A stretch of DNA of 64,000 bases from Cadophora sp. MPI-SDFR-AT-0126 (GCA_020747065.1 JAGMVK010000007.1:1550001-1614000); one strand, 5' to 3'. Counted from the stretch's first letter, positions 46,557-57,730 are shown. Numbers and translations are program-made. The notes: generated by a model from the letters alone, not told the origin.

Positions 46557-47864
46557 TCAGTCGCGGAGTGCAACCCCTCTCAGTGCCACAATCTGTTCTG
46601 GGCTACATCCAGTTTGAGCTTGAATACACATGTGCCAAGCCACATTTTCTGCTTGATTGAGTATCCTACAGAATTCCCCCAGCATAGGAATCTCGGCTTG
46701 GTTTTGGGTAATGGGAAATATAGACGGAGACCCATGGGATTTGAAATACACTTCGAAATACGCTCTGTAAGATTTCATGAGCGTGGTGTATATCTGAGCT
46801 GCTGAATTCAGGCGACTCACATCTCTTGAGAGCATGTGAGCCCCAATGTTCCGGAGAGGTTCCAGAGTAGGGGGGACAGTAGATTGATCCGTCACACTGA
46901 TCGCATCTACTTTCCACTGGAGCGAATGGCAGTATCTTTGGGCATATATACCATACTCTTCGCAAAGCGAGATATATGTATCCCTTAGTTGCTCGTCGAT
47001 GAAGGGAGCGAGCGAAAGACTAGAAAGCGCATTTGCGGCCATTACTTCTCCGCTCGATTCTAAAGTCGGATTACTTCGTCCAGTTCTAAGGATTTGTCCA
47101 GCATTCTGTATACTTGCCCGCACGCTCGCCAGCGGCGCCTGATTATAGATCGCTTCAGGCGTCTCGCTAGCCGACATTCGCTGACCGTATGAAGTTTGCC
47201 AATCTTGTGTAGCTACTGTATTGTATTGCATCTGCCTATCTTGCGCCACAGCTGGATTGATCAGGACAGGAGGATGCCTCCCAAGTGATTGCACAGATGG
47301 AAGAGGTATACTTGCCATACCCTGTAAATTAGGTCTGACAGGTTCAGTCTGGGTCGGTGGCTGTGGTTGTCTTGGATCAAAGGCGGGGGAAACTGGGACT
47401 CCGTAGTCCGAATTCCACTGCAAGTTATGTAAATCAGGATCTTCACCATAGGCCACGGTGCTCGCTCGGTCAGTTGTGCGGGGTGGTCGTATAATCAGCT
47501 CGGCGTGTGTATTGCCTACGAACACGACGTGTGGACGGAATGGGCTTCCGCTGCTGATGTCTTCATTATTGTTGGGAATTGGGCTGTCAGGTCGCGTAAA
47601 CAAATTGTTTGGCCGTGTATGACGATTCTCTTGTTCTCGACGCCTTTGCGCAGCTGCTAATCGTGTATCTTCGGGCAATAGCTGTCCTAAGCGATCAAGT
47701 CCAAAAGTAGGAAGATTCATTGAGATAAGGTCCGCTTCTCTTTGTCTGTGCATCCTAGCTCGCAATATCTCTTCCTCGTCGAGGGTGACAGTGTGTACTT
47801 CCTCATCAGCGGTGACAGTGTGTACATCCTCTGCCTGGGAACGGCCATGTAGGAGCAGCGGCAT
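46557..47864 (-). CDS. Hypothetical protein, long disordered N-half
   Basis: An intronless 435-codon frame from the ATG at 47864. The first 290 residues are Pro/Gln/Asn/Arg-rich and probably disordered, with a small duplication near the N-terminus (VHTVTADEE then VHTVTLDEEE). The last 140 residues look folded and helical: ISLCEEYGIYAQRYCHSLQWKV, MLSRDVSRLNSAAQIYTTLMKSY and EFCRILNQAENVAWHMCIQAQTG. I do not recognise a family. Length, clean frame and the helical C-terminus make it a likely gene. No signal peptide or membrane segment. Confidence 0.7.
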   Translation of the reverse strand: MPLLLHGRSQAEDVHTVTADEEVHTVTLDEEEILRARMHRQREADLISMNLPTFGLDRLGQLLPEDTRLAAAQRRREQENRHTRPNNLFTRPDSPIPNNNEDISSGSPFRPHVVFVGNTHAELIIRPPRTTDRASTVAYGEDPDLHNLQWNSDYGVPVSPAFDPRQPQPPTQTEPVRPNLQGMASIPLPSVQSLGRHPPVLINPAVAQDRQMQYNTVATQDWQTSYGQRMSASETPEAIYNQAPLASVRASIQNAGQILRTGRSNPTLESSGEVMAANALSSLSLAPFIDEQLRDTYISLCEEYGIYAQRYCHSLQWKVDAISVTDQSTVPPTLEPLRNIGAHMLSRDVSRLNSAAQIYTTLMKSYRAYFEVYFKSHGSPSIFPITQNQAEIPMLGEFCRILNQAENVAWHMCIQAQTGCSPEQIVALRGVALRD

Positions 47865-48355
47865 GATGATCAGGAAAATACAATTGAGTGAACCGCGATT
47901 TCCGTTTTCCGTCGTTATGAAGACGGAAATATCTGAAGTTTTTGGTAATTTGAAAGTTGTCAATGAGGATAAGAAGATTGGCCAGTATTTAATTCAATTT
48001 TACTTTGTCTGGATGATGTATGTGCCCTAGTTCCTCCTCCCAATCTTTACTTTACCCGGTTGGGCTTGTGTGGTCCATAACCTTAGTATGACAACTGGTG
48101 CCAAAGACCATGAAATAAATAGCAGAGGCTAGAGCATTGTTTACACTTGATGAGAGTCGAATAGGGAAAATCGGGGACGTTAGCGAGCCAATGGAGCGTC
48201 ATCTATTCATCATTGCCTGGCCCGTGCCCTAATCTTATCGATCAAAAAACAAATCTGCCCCGCCTGGGCATAGCTGTTTCCGCTACAAGCCGAGAAGTTT
48301 GTCTCTCTCCTCCTCAATCTGAGTGCAACAGTAAGCATAGACGCAGTCAGTAACA
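47865..48355. other. Divergent promoter region
   Basis: Shared upstream region of the hypothetical gene (-) and CIA1 (+). No other feature seen. Confidence 0.6.
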
Positions 48356-49726
48356 ATGGCATCCTTCACGCACGTCCAGATTCTCCCCATCGCAGATTTC
48401 AAGCCCATCTCCTCATCGCGCGCCTGGGTCTCAATCCCGAATCCCAATGGCCTCCCACTCATCGCAACCGCCACCTCCGACAAGACGGCGCGTGTATACT
48501 CGCTGAAGAACTTCACACTACACTCGACTCTCGAGGGCGGACATGCACGCTCTGTGCGATCAGTGGCATGGAAGCCAGTGACGAAGAATACCGGGACGTT
48601 GTGTCTCGCGACGGGCAGTTTTGATGCTACAATGGGCATCTGGAGGAGGAGCGAAGAAAGCTTTGCTGCGAGGGAAGAGGAGAAGCACATTCATACTGCC
48701 CCGGAAGACGAAGATGCGATCGAGGTCGAGATTACGAGCGATGGTGCTGCGAAGCCGGTTCCGAGGTTAACACAAGGCGACGAGTCGGAGACGGAGGAAG
48801 ATTGGGAATTTGCGATTGTGCTGGAGGGGCATGATTCGGAGGTCAAGACGGTTGCGTATTCACCGTCAGGCCAATGGCTTGCGAGTTGTTCAAGGGATAA
48901 AAGTATTTGGGTTTGGGAGGAGATTGGCGAGGAGGGCGAAGATGAGTTCGAGACGGTTGCGGTGTTACAGGAGCATACAGCGGACGTGAAATACGTGTGT
49001 TGGCGAAAAGATGACGGCAATGGAGAAGTTCTGGCGAGCGCTAGTTATGATGATACGATACGCTTCTGGCGGGGAGACGACGAGGGTGAATGGAGCTGTA
49101 TAGCTGTTTTAGAAGGCCATGAAGGTACAGTCTGGAGTCTCGACTGGGAACCAGAAGTCAGCCAGAAGAAGTTCGAGTCCGAAACCCCTCAACAGCCGGA
49201 CGACTTCAGCCCTCGGGTACCGCGTCTAATATCTGCTTCTGCAGATTGCACTATTCGAGTGTGGACTCAAGCACCAGCCCCTCCTCCACCAAATAAGCCG
49301 TCTTACTTTAATACTGGTATTCCTTCGACTATGCGTCCTCCACCTTCGAATGAAGTCTGGGAATGTACTGCTACTCTTCCAAAGGTTCATACTCTACCCA
49401 TATATGCTGTAAATTGGAGCACGAAGTCTGGCCGGGTGGTATCAACGGGCGGAGACGGCAAAATCGCTATTTACGAAGAACGCACGAAAGGTAGATCGAA
49501 TGTGGGCGGTGCCATAGAGAGGGAGTGGGTTGTTATAGGTGTATTGGAAGGAGGTCACGGTCCATATGAAATCAATCATGTAGCATGGTGTCAGCGATTC
49601 GATGTGGGGAGGAAGGAGGCTGGTGAGGAGATGGTGATTTCGAGTGGTGATGATGGCGTTGTTAGGGCATGGGCTTTGGAGGATGTCCCTGCTCCTGCGG
49701 CGAAACTTCTTACTGTGGCCCCTTGA
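48356..49726 (+). CDS. cia1: CIA1, cytosolic iron-sulfur assembly WD40 protein
   Basis: A single exon of 456 aa from the ATG at 48356 (AACAATGGC). It is a seven-bladed WD40 propeller; blade ends are visible at TARVYSL, MGIWRR, SIWVWEE, TIRFWRG, TIRVWTQ, KIAIYEE and VVRAWAL. Features specific for CIA1 are the HARSVRSVAWKP first blade, an acidic insert before LEGHDSEVKTVAYSPSGQWLASCSRDKS, HTADVKYVCW and LASASYDDTIRFW. CIA1 is part of the targeting complex (with Mms19 and Cia2) that hands Fe-S clusters to cytosolic and nuclear proteins such as DNA helicases and polymerases. Length is close to fungal orthologues; acidic and Pro-rich inserts are usual. Likely essential and constitutively expressed. 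Confidence 0.95.
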   Translation: MASFTHVQILPIADFKPISSSRAWVSIPNPNGLPLIATATSDKTARVYSLKNFTLHSTLEGGHARSVRSVAWKPVTKNTGTLCLATGSFDATMGIWRRSEESFAAREEEKHIHTAPEDEDAIEVEITSDGAAKPVPRLTQGDESETEEDWEFAIVLEGHDSEVKTVAYSPSGQWLASCSRDKSIWVWEEIGEEGEDEFETVAVLQEHTADVKYVCWRKDDGNGEVLASASYDDTIRFWRGDDEGEWSCIAVLEGHEGTVWSLDWEPEVSQKKFESETPQQPDDFSPRVPRLISASADCTIRVWTQAPAPPPPNKPSYFNTGIPSTMRPPPSNEVWECTATLPKVHTLPIYAVNWSTKSGRVVSTGGDGKIAIYEERTKGRSNVGGAIEREWVVIGVLEGGHGPYEINHVAWCQRFDVGRKEAGEEMVISSGDDGVVRAWALEDVPAPAAKLLTVAP

Positions 49727-51230
49727 TTACGATGGTCAATTGAGGAAAGAGGAGTGGAGTGGGGAGGTCAAGAGGACCATGCCTAGGTTGCATACAGGCA
49801 TGGTGGATGATATCAGATGGATTTGAGTGGCAAGGTTGGGATGGTATGAATGGAGGTTCAACGCGGGATACAATGCATAGCGACTGGCGCCCTGGAAATG
49901 ACTTTTTGGCAAGATACAATTAGACAATCAAATAGATGGGGATGGCCATCTCCTCAAATATCAAATGATTATGTTATTTGAGCGGGCAAAGATCAATTCC
50001 CAGCCGCGAAACACCTCCGACGCAGATATGTCACTTTCCCAAAGTTTTGGGAACGAAAATCCCGAGATGAATTGCCCTCACACGGAGTGATAGCAAGCAG
50101 ACTAGGCATTGAATATTGCTTCGTAACGTGCGAGTAAGTCTCCTAACCTGTTCTTCTTCTGCTGCCTACGGCTCGTTGACACACGATTTGGAGCCAGGCC
50201 ACGCTGGATGACAACAAACTAGGCAGCCTTTCCCACAACAGTCCGTACTCACCGAACAGGCTACAAAGTACACAGCTGCTTATTTTGAGTTTGTCAATAT
50301 AACTGGCGCAGTTTTGAGAGCAGAAACTCCCAGGCCTATTGTACACGTATACATACCAGGCAGCAAGCACAAACAGGCATCGGCAATGGGGAACTTGAGA
50401 CGACCACTTCTACAGGACGGTATAACAAACCTGAGGGATTGATGGCTCTTGTTGTGGGTATCTAGTCAATCATGATGTCAAGAACGAGACACTCATTCTG
50501 CGCTCTTGATCCCTTCTGCGCTGTTCTACAAGTTTCCTTTCTTCTCCAAATTGGCAGCTACATCTGCCAATCTCAGTAGTGACGTCTTTCTCCACTAACA
50601 AACTTCATATTTGCCATTGTTTAGCGTCTCAGTAAAACATAAGAATTATTCTTTGATATATGTTTAACACAATGTTGACCACAGCACACGAGCCAGGACC
50701 GTCTTTGCCGCGGAGTAGAGATGTAGTACCTGCAGATGGAGGTCAACACCGTTGAGAATAGCCGCGAAATAGAACCTTGTCTATGGGTGGGCATTTATTG
50801 TCACTGCCTGTCGCGAGAACGTGTAAGCTTCGTTTCTCCCGCCAGCTCCAAACTCGAATCCCAGGCGAGCGGAAATCAGCAGACATATATGAGAGAAGTA
50901 AAAAGTGAGAGAATAAATTACCTCAGAATTTGGCAGTTTATAAAATAGGAAAACTTTACACTGCATTAAGGCACGGAAGCGTCTCTATCGCGATGCCCAA
51001 ATGGAACCAACATTCCTGCCCCGTTGGCATCCAATGTTTGCCTCGCTAAGCTCCCAGCTGAAGATGAAACGCTTGCGCCACAATCCTTGTGGAGCAGATC
51101 ATCAACAAAGGGTTGAACGACATCATGATTGTGATCACCATCCTCAGACTCTCTACTACCAACCTCTTCAGCTCAGGGACAAAGCGTACATCCGCAAGTT
51201 CATAGCTTGCATTCCTCTGTCTTCGACGTG
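49727..51230. other. 1.5-kb intergenic region
   Basis: 3' flank of CIA1 and upstream of a small ORF. Short ORFs only (for example 50143-50370 minus, 50736-50948 plus), none with motifs. No RNA gene seen. Confidence 0.5.
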
Positions 51231-51623
51231 ATGCATCTCCTCCTCTCCACCTCCTCAGTCCTCAAACTCGCCTTCCTGATCCTTATATTCCTCTCACCTA
51301 CCGCACTCACAGCAACTTTATCTCCACATCCACACACAAGCCCTCCCTCCGACCACCAAGTCCTCACCCCCCTAACCCCCCAAACCGCGCACACCCTCCG
51401 CACCACCACGATCTACGCCTCCAGCGCCTTCGTCGGAACAACCAGCGCCTGCCAGCTCGTCTCAAACCACCTCTATCCCCATCGTCCAAGTAGCTATAGG
51501 GGAAGTGCGTTACGTTTAGGACGGTGTGTTGGTCTTGGGTTGGGGACGGGGGTGGTGACTGCTGTGGTGCATGCGAGGTTGGAGTGGGGGGAGGAGGTTT
51601 GGGGGGCGGTTGGTTGGAGGTGA
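51231..51623 (+). CDS. Small membrane or secreted ORF, unknown
   Basis: A 130-codon frame from the ATG at 51231 with a hydrophobic N-terminus (LKLAFLILIFLSPTALTA, a signal peptide or anchor), a Thr/Pro/His-rich linker, and a second hydrophobic Gly-rich stretch (GRCVGLGLGTGVVTAVVHA). It ends GWR before TGA. The strand composition is skewed (C-rich first half, G-rich second half), which also leaves the opposite strand open, so coding status is uncertain. No family recognised. Confidence 0.4.
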   Translation: MHLLLSTSSVLKLAFLILIFLSPTALTATLSPHPHTSPPSDHQVLTPLTPQTAHTLRTTTIYASSAFVGTTSACQLVSNHLYPHRPSSYRGSALRLGRCVGLGLGTGVVTAVVHARLEWGEEVWGAVGWR

Positions 51624-52759
51624 GTTGAGGAGCTCGAAGGGGGTTGAGGAGAGGGGGGGAAAGATTGTAAGATGGGTAGGGTATGAATTGAAAGGAGAGA
51701 GCTATAGCGAATGTGTAAGGGTTTAGGGGAATGTGAAAAGGTCTCCTGGATTGTGGGAACTTTTCCGGGGATGCATGGGGTGAGGAGTCTGAAATGACGA
51801 TGATGAGAGGAGAGGGCAGAGGGCCGGTTTGGGTTGGGTAAGAAGTGTCGTATGTCCTGTAGGAGAAGACACATGGGAGGAGATTCGGATTGGCGTAGTA
51901 CTTCGCGTAATTGGAAGGTCACCATCTGTAGGAGCACCAATACTTTCGCTTAGTTGGCTGCATAGAAATGAATTGTTGACATTTGTGGTTCGTGTAGGAT
52001 CCGAACGGGGCCGGGAAGTGACTTCGTTGTGCTTCACAAGCGGTCAAATTCGAGGCAGGAAACATTGGTCACGCGGTGGGGAGGGAAAAGAAGATGGAGG
52101 TACTAAATATTATTCTTCAAATATCATCGTACCCTATGCACACACACTCGCGCCATTCAATCTTTGAAGAGGGTCTCTTGAACTCATTGATCGATTAAAT
52201 CAACGAAAACCCTTACACGCACATATGCAATGCACCATCCATCCATTCCACATAACCAAAGCTATTCCGGTCCCAAAACAAGCAGTTACCCCAACGCCGT
52301 TCCAATGTATAATGTTTTGTGTTCGTTCCCAAGAGGACGCAGACACAAAATCAATCAATCGTCTCTCCAACACCTCCGGCGCCAAACAAAGATAGTAGCG
52401 CTCCATTCAATCCAAAAAGTGTCAAATATGTAGCAGAAGACCCCTCTCCCAATTTTGCCTCCGAATTTTTGTGTGCGTGTGTCATGTTGTGTTGTGGAGG
52501 AATGAATTATTTCGTGGATGATGAATGAATATGCATGCATGCAAAACCTCTGTGTCCCCTTCCTTGCCCAGAATCCCGTGGTATTGTTACAAGCCGTCTC
52601 GGCTTGTATCGTGAATGTTGTGAAAAATTTCCTAGCTGCGATGCCTTGCCCCATCCAAACCGGGATGCGAGTAGCACCGAAGAATGAATGCATCTTTGAT
52701 GATGAATAAGAACATAAAATAGTTGATCCCAACGCCCGCAATGCCAAACCATGAAACGC
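51624..52759. other. Intergenic, G-rich then AT-rich
   Basis: A G-rich stretch (51600-51830) followed by sequence that is probably the 3' UTR of the minus-strand gene to the right. Open frames here follow strand skew; no motifs. Confidence 0.5.
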
Positions 52760-53734
52760 TCAAATTGCAGAAGTAGGGTATTCACTGGCAGGACTCATCA
52801 CAATCCCCGACTCGGCAGTCTCATCAGCCGAGCTTCGTCGTTCTCGCGAACTCGAGAGATTCAAAACTCTATAGAGCAAACTCTTTCTTTTCCCTGCGGC
52901 GTACAAGCCGCCTCCTCGATGTCGAGGTCCCAAAGTGCGACCACCGCTTGGTAGTCTCCGAGCGACTTCTCGCTCCCAAGCGCGGTGGCCTTCGATACTG
53001 GTCTTGCGATCCAGCTCTTCTTCCCAGCCATAAATGTCGGAAGAGGTTGTAGTAGAGGCGGACTGGATGCTGGCGGCCGAGGACATCATGCTAGCTGCAG
53101 AACTAGCAATGCTGGTGTCAAGGGTCAACGCACCGTTACTGAATCGATCGTCGACGAGAGTGCTTGTAGCTGTAGTAGTGGTTGCCAGGCTGGTCCTCGA
53201 TTCGTGACCTATCGGATGCGCGGAAATCCAAGTTCCGTTGTCTTCCTCAAAGTCGAAATCCATTGCTGTCGTCTCTACCGATGTGTCCAAGGCCATCTTA
53301 CTGTCTCCAGGGATGGTGACTTGATGGACCTCCTCTTGTTCAGGTACTTTGGCTGGAATATAGAATGGCTGCAAGCCAGTAACTCTTCTCTTCGGGATCT
53401 TCAGCAAATCCCTCTCTCCTCCATTCACGCCATTCGAATTTCCTTTTGCGGCCACGCCGTTCCTCGTGATAGCTTCTTCTTTTCTCCCCACAGCTTTTGT
53501 CGATCTCTCAAACTTCGAAAACTCTTCTTCGCTTCCATGGTACAGACGTTGAACTGCCATTGCAGCCGTCAAAGACGGCCGCCGACCAGTCAAATCCACA
53601 GGGGATCCAGGATGAGCTTCGAGCACCGGAGACTCGCTACCTTCACTAAGCCTCAAACTGGTCCCCCCGTGTACCATAGGTGCCTTTTCGCGAACTTCTC
53701 GATGATTCGAATATCCCGCGACGGGATGCTCCAT
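52760..53734 (-). CDS. Disordered ORF, in frame with the RGS gene upstream
   Basis: 324 codons from the ATG at 53734 to the stop at 52760. The product is Ser/Thr/Arg/Glu-rich, low in hydrophobics, with motifs such as AAMAVQRLYHGSEEEFSKFERS, IPKRRVTGLQPFYIPAK and a basic Ser-rich C-terminus. This frame is continuous with the RGS ORF: the only interruption between them is one TGA (53803-53801), and the 22 codons between that TGA and the ATG are also open and protein-like (TSSPNDIFSIIPIPVIAP). So this may not be a separate gene but the C-terminal half of a 744-aa RGS protein, with the TGA being a nonsense change, a read-through site or an error. I give the ATG-based frame because it is what the sequence supports directly. 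Confidence 0.6.
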   Translation of the reverse strand: MEHPVAGYSNHREVREKAPMVHGGTSLRLSEGSESPVLEAHPGSPVDLTGRRPSLTAAMAVQRLYHGSEEEFSKFERSTKAVGRKEEAITRNGVAAKGNSNGVNGGERDLLKIPKRRVTGLQPFYIPAKVPEQEEVHQVTIPGDSKMALDTSVETTAMDFDFEEDNGTWISAHPIGHESRTSLATTTTATSTLVDDRFSNGALTLDTSIASSAASMMSSAASIQSASTTTSSDIYGWEEELDRKTSIEGHRAWEREVARRLPSGGRTLGPRHRGGGLYAAGKRKSLLYRVLNLSSSRERRSSADETAESGIVMSPASEYPTSAI

Positions 53735-53800
53735 CGGAGCAATGACAGGAATGGGGATAATAGAAAAAATATCATTCGGTGACGACGTGACCTGTCGCCC

Positions 53801-54994
53801 TCATAAACCATTTGACCCATCGTCGCTCTCTCTTCCCATTGGATACCGCGAACTGCTGGAGCCTGAACCGTGACCTGATCGACTCTTCTTCCACCCGAGC
53901 TTGGCGCCCATCTTCTTCCAGCCGCTGTTGGCTTCTCGAGCGGTTCTTGGGCTAGTACCAGGTGAGACATCAAATGCAATGTTTGACGTTGGTGGAGTGT
54001 TGGGTGGCGTCATCGGCTCCAGCGCTGTGGTAGAGGGGGATGGTGAGTCGGTGCTGTCGTCCGTCAAGTTTTCAGGACCTTCTCCTGATGACGTTCCAGA
54101 GGATCCGGAGAGATATGTTGAAAGGCGAGCAACTCCAGCTCGTCCCACCAGAGCTGCCGTCAGATGGGATTGGTGTGAATGTCGGGGTGAAGGTCCGCTT
54201 TGTGATTGGGCGACGACGTCGCTTGCGGAAGGTGGGCTTCCATCTCTCCTGATCCTAGACTTTGCGGGTGATAGTGACCGCTCATCCAAAGATCCGGACA
54301 TATAGGCGTCTGTCATTGACTCGTCCGATGTCCAGGGACTTGAGTATGTTTCCGGGCCACGTGATGGCGCAACAGAGTTGAGGAAGGGAACAAGGACCGA
54401 CTCGTCCATGAGCTCGTAGATGATCTTCACAGCGGGGTCGAGCTCTGCGGGATCTGGGGGCGAGTGTTCACAAGGTTGTGATAACAGATGGTCCCGGATA
54501 TTGGAGGGGAGGTTAACCTCTCGTGGTCCATTGGGTGCAATGTACGCGTCTAGTAGCTTTTGCCATAACATGCGCACATATTCACACTCTGGACTTTGCG
54601 GTGACACTGGGGTGTGGGGGTCTTTGTCAACCATATCTCGATAATGTTTCTCGTATCTCTTGGCATCCATTGTGAATTCCAAGGTTTCCAGGCAATGGTT
54701 TTGCGACAGGTACTGCATGAACGCAGCGAGTGTCCATGGTGGAGGTGCGGTGTTCGACAGAACTTCTTGTAATGTTGGTCTCCGAGGGCAGTATGGACCT
54801 GAGGGTATCGCTAGACTCAGTGGCCTCGAAGGCAAGAAATCTCCAGAAGACATGAAGCCTTCGTCGTCGGCGTCCCAGTCAGAGAGGACCGACGAGCAGC
54901 GCGGTGATGTTTCTCTAGATGGTTCTATTTTCAAATGCAGCGAAGGGGGCTTTCGGCTTTTCGACCTTCGCATTGCGCTTCGAAGATATTTCAT
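53801..54994 (-). CDS. RGS-domain protein (G-protein signalling regulator)
   Basis: 397 codons from the ATG at 54994 to the TGA at 53803-53801. Residues about 73-208 form an RGS domain: PTLQEVLSNTAPPPWTLAAFMQYLSQNHCLETLEFTMDA opens the helical bundle, a long insert follows, then ECEYVRMLWQKLLDAYI, NLPSNIRDHLLSQ and DPAVKIIYELMDESVLVPFLNS. RGS proteins speed GTP hydrolysis by G-alpha subunits, damping signals for growth, sporulation and metabolism. After the domain comes a Ser/Pro-rich tail. The start is the first ATG; an additional upstream exon is possible because the frame is open to 55072. The preceding 9 kb is nearly gene-free, which fits a gene with an extended regulatory region. See the following ORF for the in-frame continuation beyond the stop. 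Confidence 0.88.
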   Translation of the reverse strand: MKYLRSAMRRSKSRKPPSLHLKIEPSRETSPRCSSVLSDWDADDEGFMSSGDFLPSRPLSLAIPSGPYCPRRPTLQEVLSNTAPPPWTLAAFMQYLSQNHCLETLEFTMDAKRYEKHYRDMVDKDPHTPVSPQSPECEYVRMLWQKLLDAYIAPNGPREVNLPSNIRDHLLSQPCEHSPPDPAELDPAVKIIYELMDESVLVPFLNSVAPSRGPETYSSPWTSDESMTDAYMSGSLDERSLSPAKSRIRRDGSPPSASDVVAQSQSGPSPRHSHQSHLTAALVGRAGVARLSTYLSGSSGTSSGEGPENLTDDSTDSPSPSTTALEPMTPPNTPPTSNIAFDVSPGTSPRTAREANSGWKKMGAKLGWKKSRSGHGSGSSSSRYPMGRESDDGSNGL

Positions 54995-56933
54995 GGGCAC
55001 ACGAGGAGTCCTGTCCTCTCTTCCGTCCGCCTCGAACGGAATATTATACCAGTCAAATAATACAATTCCCAAGCCCTCACGCGCAGTGCCTTTTGTAGGA
55101 TGAAGCGGTCGTAAAGAGACAGAAACTGATTGCTATGGTTTTGAACACATTGGTCGTCGAGAACCGCAAATACTTGTACAGGAAGGTCGATTGAAAGGTT
55201 CGCCGTTTGCTCAAGAGGAGATGCGTTGGAGAGCCTGCCGCCGATGCGAGAAACAAAGAAATGTCGTAATGTCGTTGTATGCAGGTATCCGTCAGATGCC
55301 GAGTCGTCGCAGACGCAAGTCCAATGTCTGGTGATCTTTTGCTGAACACAAACGGGTAGAGACAGCTGGTGATGTCGGGTGAAATTCTTCTGGAACTGGC
55401 GTCTCCGAGCGACGGGAACGTGTAGTCTATGGTTACAGTGGCAAAGGATGCGTGTGCCCGTAGGTAAATTTTTGTGCTGAGTGTGTCTGCGGAATCGGTG
55501 TACTGCGGTGTGACCTGCCAGACCAAAACCAGGCTGGGAGACAAGGTCAAGCAAGACCTTTTATTGAAACAGGACGAAGGTTTTCAAGGAGCGGCTGAAG
55601 TCTGTCACAGAGCTTCGGGTATCTCTAAGAAAGGAAACAGCAACAGCACAAACGTTCCTAGAAAATAGAATTGGTGAGAAAGGGTATCGTGGTCCGTTCA
55701 ATCCGTGATCAGTCGGAATTTCAAGTCTCGTGGTGGTGTTGATCGTATCGTGGTGTGGCATGTGGTGGAGGTGGTGAGGAGAATAACGGATTGGTAACGT
55801 TCGAAGAGTGAGAGAAGGAAGGCAGTGCAGACTTGGTGCAAAGCTTAAAGCGTCGATGACAGGCGCGAGGGGCCAATTATGACGGAGGGCGTTGTGGGTG
55901 CGAGTGGGTTTTTTGTTTCCAGTGGACGAAGATGTTTGGGTATGATTAATGGCTGGTCTGACTTTTGTTTGTCCGTTGTGTTTTGTCGGTGTTGATGGGT
56001 GAGTGGTGTGTGTCTCGTGAGTGGCTTTTGGCTGGTTCGTTCTATTTTGTCGGGATGTCGAAGACAAAGAAGAGCGTGAGGTCGTTTGTTTCAACGGCAG
56101 AGGCAGAGGCAATAACGGGGCCAGCAAGGTGCCAGAGAAGAACAAGCCACGCATGAGTCGCCGGCAGGGAGAGGGCAGCGGGCAGGCAGAGAAAGTCAGT
56201 CGTGATGATTTGGTTTAGCGGCCTTGGTGGTTGATTTTGGTGACTTTACGGAGTACGATTATTGCAGACTCAGAGGCGTTGGGGTGGAGAATCGGACAAA
56301 AAGGAGGAGCAGCCAGGGACAGGGAGAGAAGTGAGTGAGAGAGCGAGAAGGACTAGGACTAAGCCCAGAAACTGAGGATAATCGAGACAGGCAGGTGGAT
56401 GTGGTCGATGTGGTGGATGAGGATGGTGGATCTGCGGATTGGCATGATGGAATGGGCGTGGCTGCGGGCGTTCAAGCATCGACCTTGTCAACGAGAGCCT
56501 TAGCAGCGTTTGAGCGGCCGGCCTAGGCTGGATAGGCTGGTCTTCAATCCCTACTAGACCAAGTAGAGCGTGCCCCGCCCAGGAAGACCTAAAGTAGCGT
56601 CCGTCTGCGAGGCCTGGTGGGCAGCTAGTTGTGGAAGTGACGAAGGGAAGGGCGGACATGCAGCGCGAATGGATTATGTTTGAATGGGCAAGCAGTTGTA
56701 AGTGGAGTTGTTGATGCAGACTGTTTTGGAAGAGGAGAGAACTGAGGAGGAAAAAGAGGCAAACGGACACGCCTAACCCAAGAAGAGAAAAGGAACAGTC
56801 GGTACGGGTACGGCGATGCAGACGGATACGATACGGTTGTGTTAGGTGGAGGTGAAGTCCCTCTTCTGGTGGTGCTCACGGGTGCTCCGCTCCAGCGCAA
56901 TGCAACACCAGACCTGAGACGAGACGGAAGGGA

Positions 56934-56953
56934 GGGGGGGGGGGGGGGGGGGG
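56934..56953. repeat. Run of 20 guanines
   Basis: Twenty uninterrupted G residues, flanked by GGA on the left and AGGGG on the right. Homopolymer; it could form quadruplex structures on this strand. The exact length is hard to sequence. Confidence 0.9.
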
Positions 56954-57730
56954 AGGGGATAAGAGCAGCAAGCAGCAAGAAGAGAAGAGAAGAGAAACAT
57001 ACTATACCAAGAAACGATGGATGGATGGATCATCCATCATGGAAGGAGCGAAACGAACAATCATAGAAGGGCGGCGAACAGTGTGGGGCGAGCTAGAAGA
57101 CACACTAGAAGACTGACCTCTCGGCAAGACAAAAGGGGGGGCGAATTGGGAGCTGATTTGCAGCGTGGCAGACATAACCACAAAATAGCCCGCAGTGGCC
57201 CGCCAATCAGTGTCATCTAGCATGGCACCATAGTCGAACGCGGTCTAGTATCGAAGCAAAGGATTGCTTCTGTAGCCGGGATAATCAGCTGCATGCAAGG
57301 GTGCTCCATGCCGACTGACAAAGGCGGCGCTATTGGCTTCTCTGAACAGGCCAGAAAGACTAAAGAGGCAGGGGCATGCCAGCCAGTCGTGACCACACAA
57401 AACAGACTAGCCCGCTGGGCAACTCTTCGAAGCTTCCCTTTCGCGTCTTCGACCCTGCACTTACTTGGCTTGCGTCCGGAGGGAAATGTGGCCGATCGCG
57501 AGTCTTGGACCCGTACAGTACAGTACTGGAGACACTTCGACGATATGATGATGGCCAGGGGGAGGGCAGGGAACAAGGAACAGGGCAGATGGATGATGGC
57601 AATGTGACTTTCTAGGGGAACGGGAATAATGGGTCGTCAATCCATGGCATCGAAGGGCGCCGTTAAGGCGGCGATGCAACGACAAAGAGAGGAGGATGAG
57701 GTCGAAAGGGTAGAGCTGAGATGTCTGAAC

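Noticed and set aside
55077..55554. Overlapping minus-strand frames just upstream of the RGS start
   Set aside because: Two frames are open at once and neither resembles RGS N-termini (no DEP domain); more likely leader sequence.
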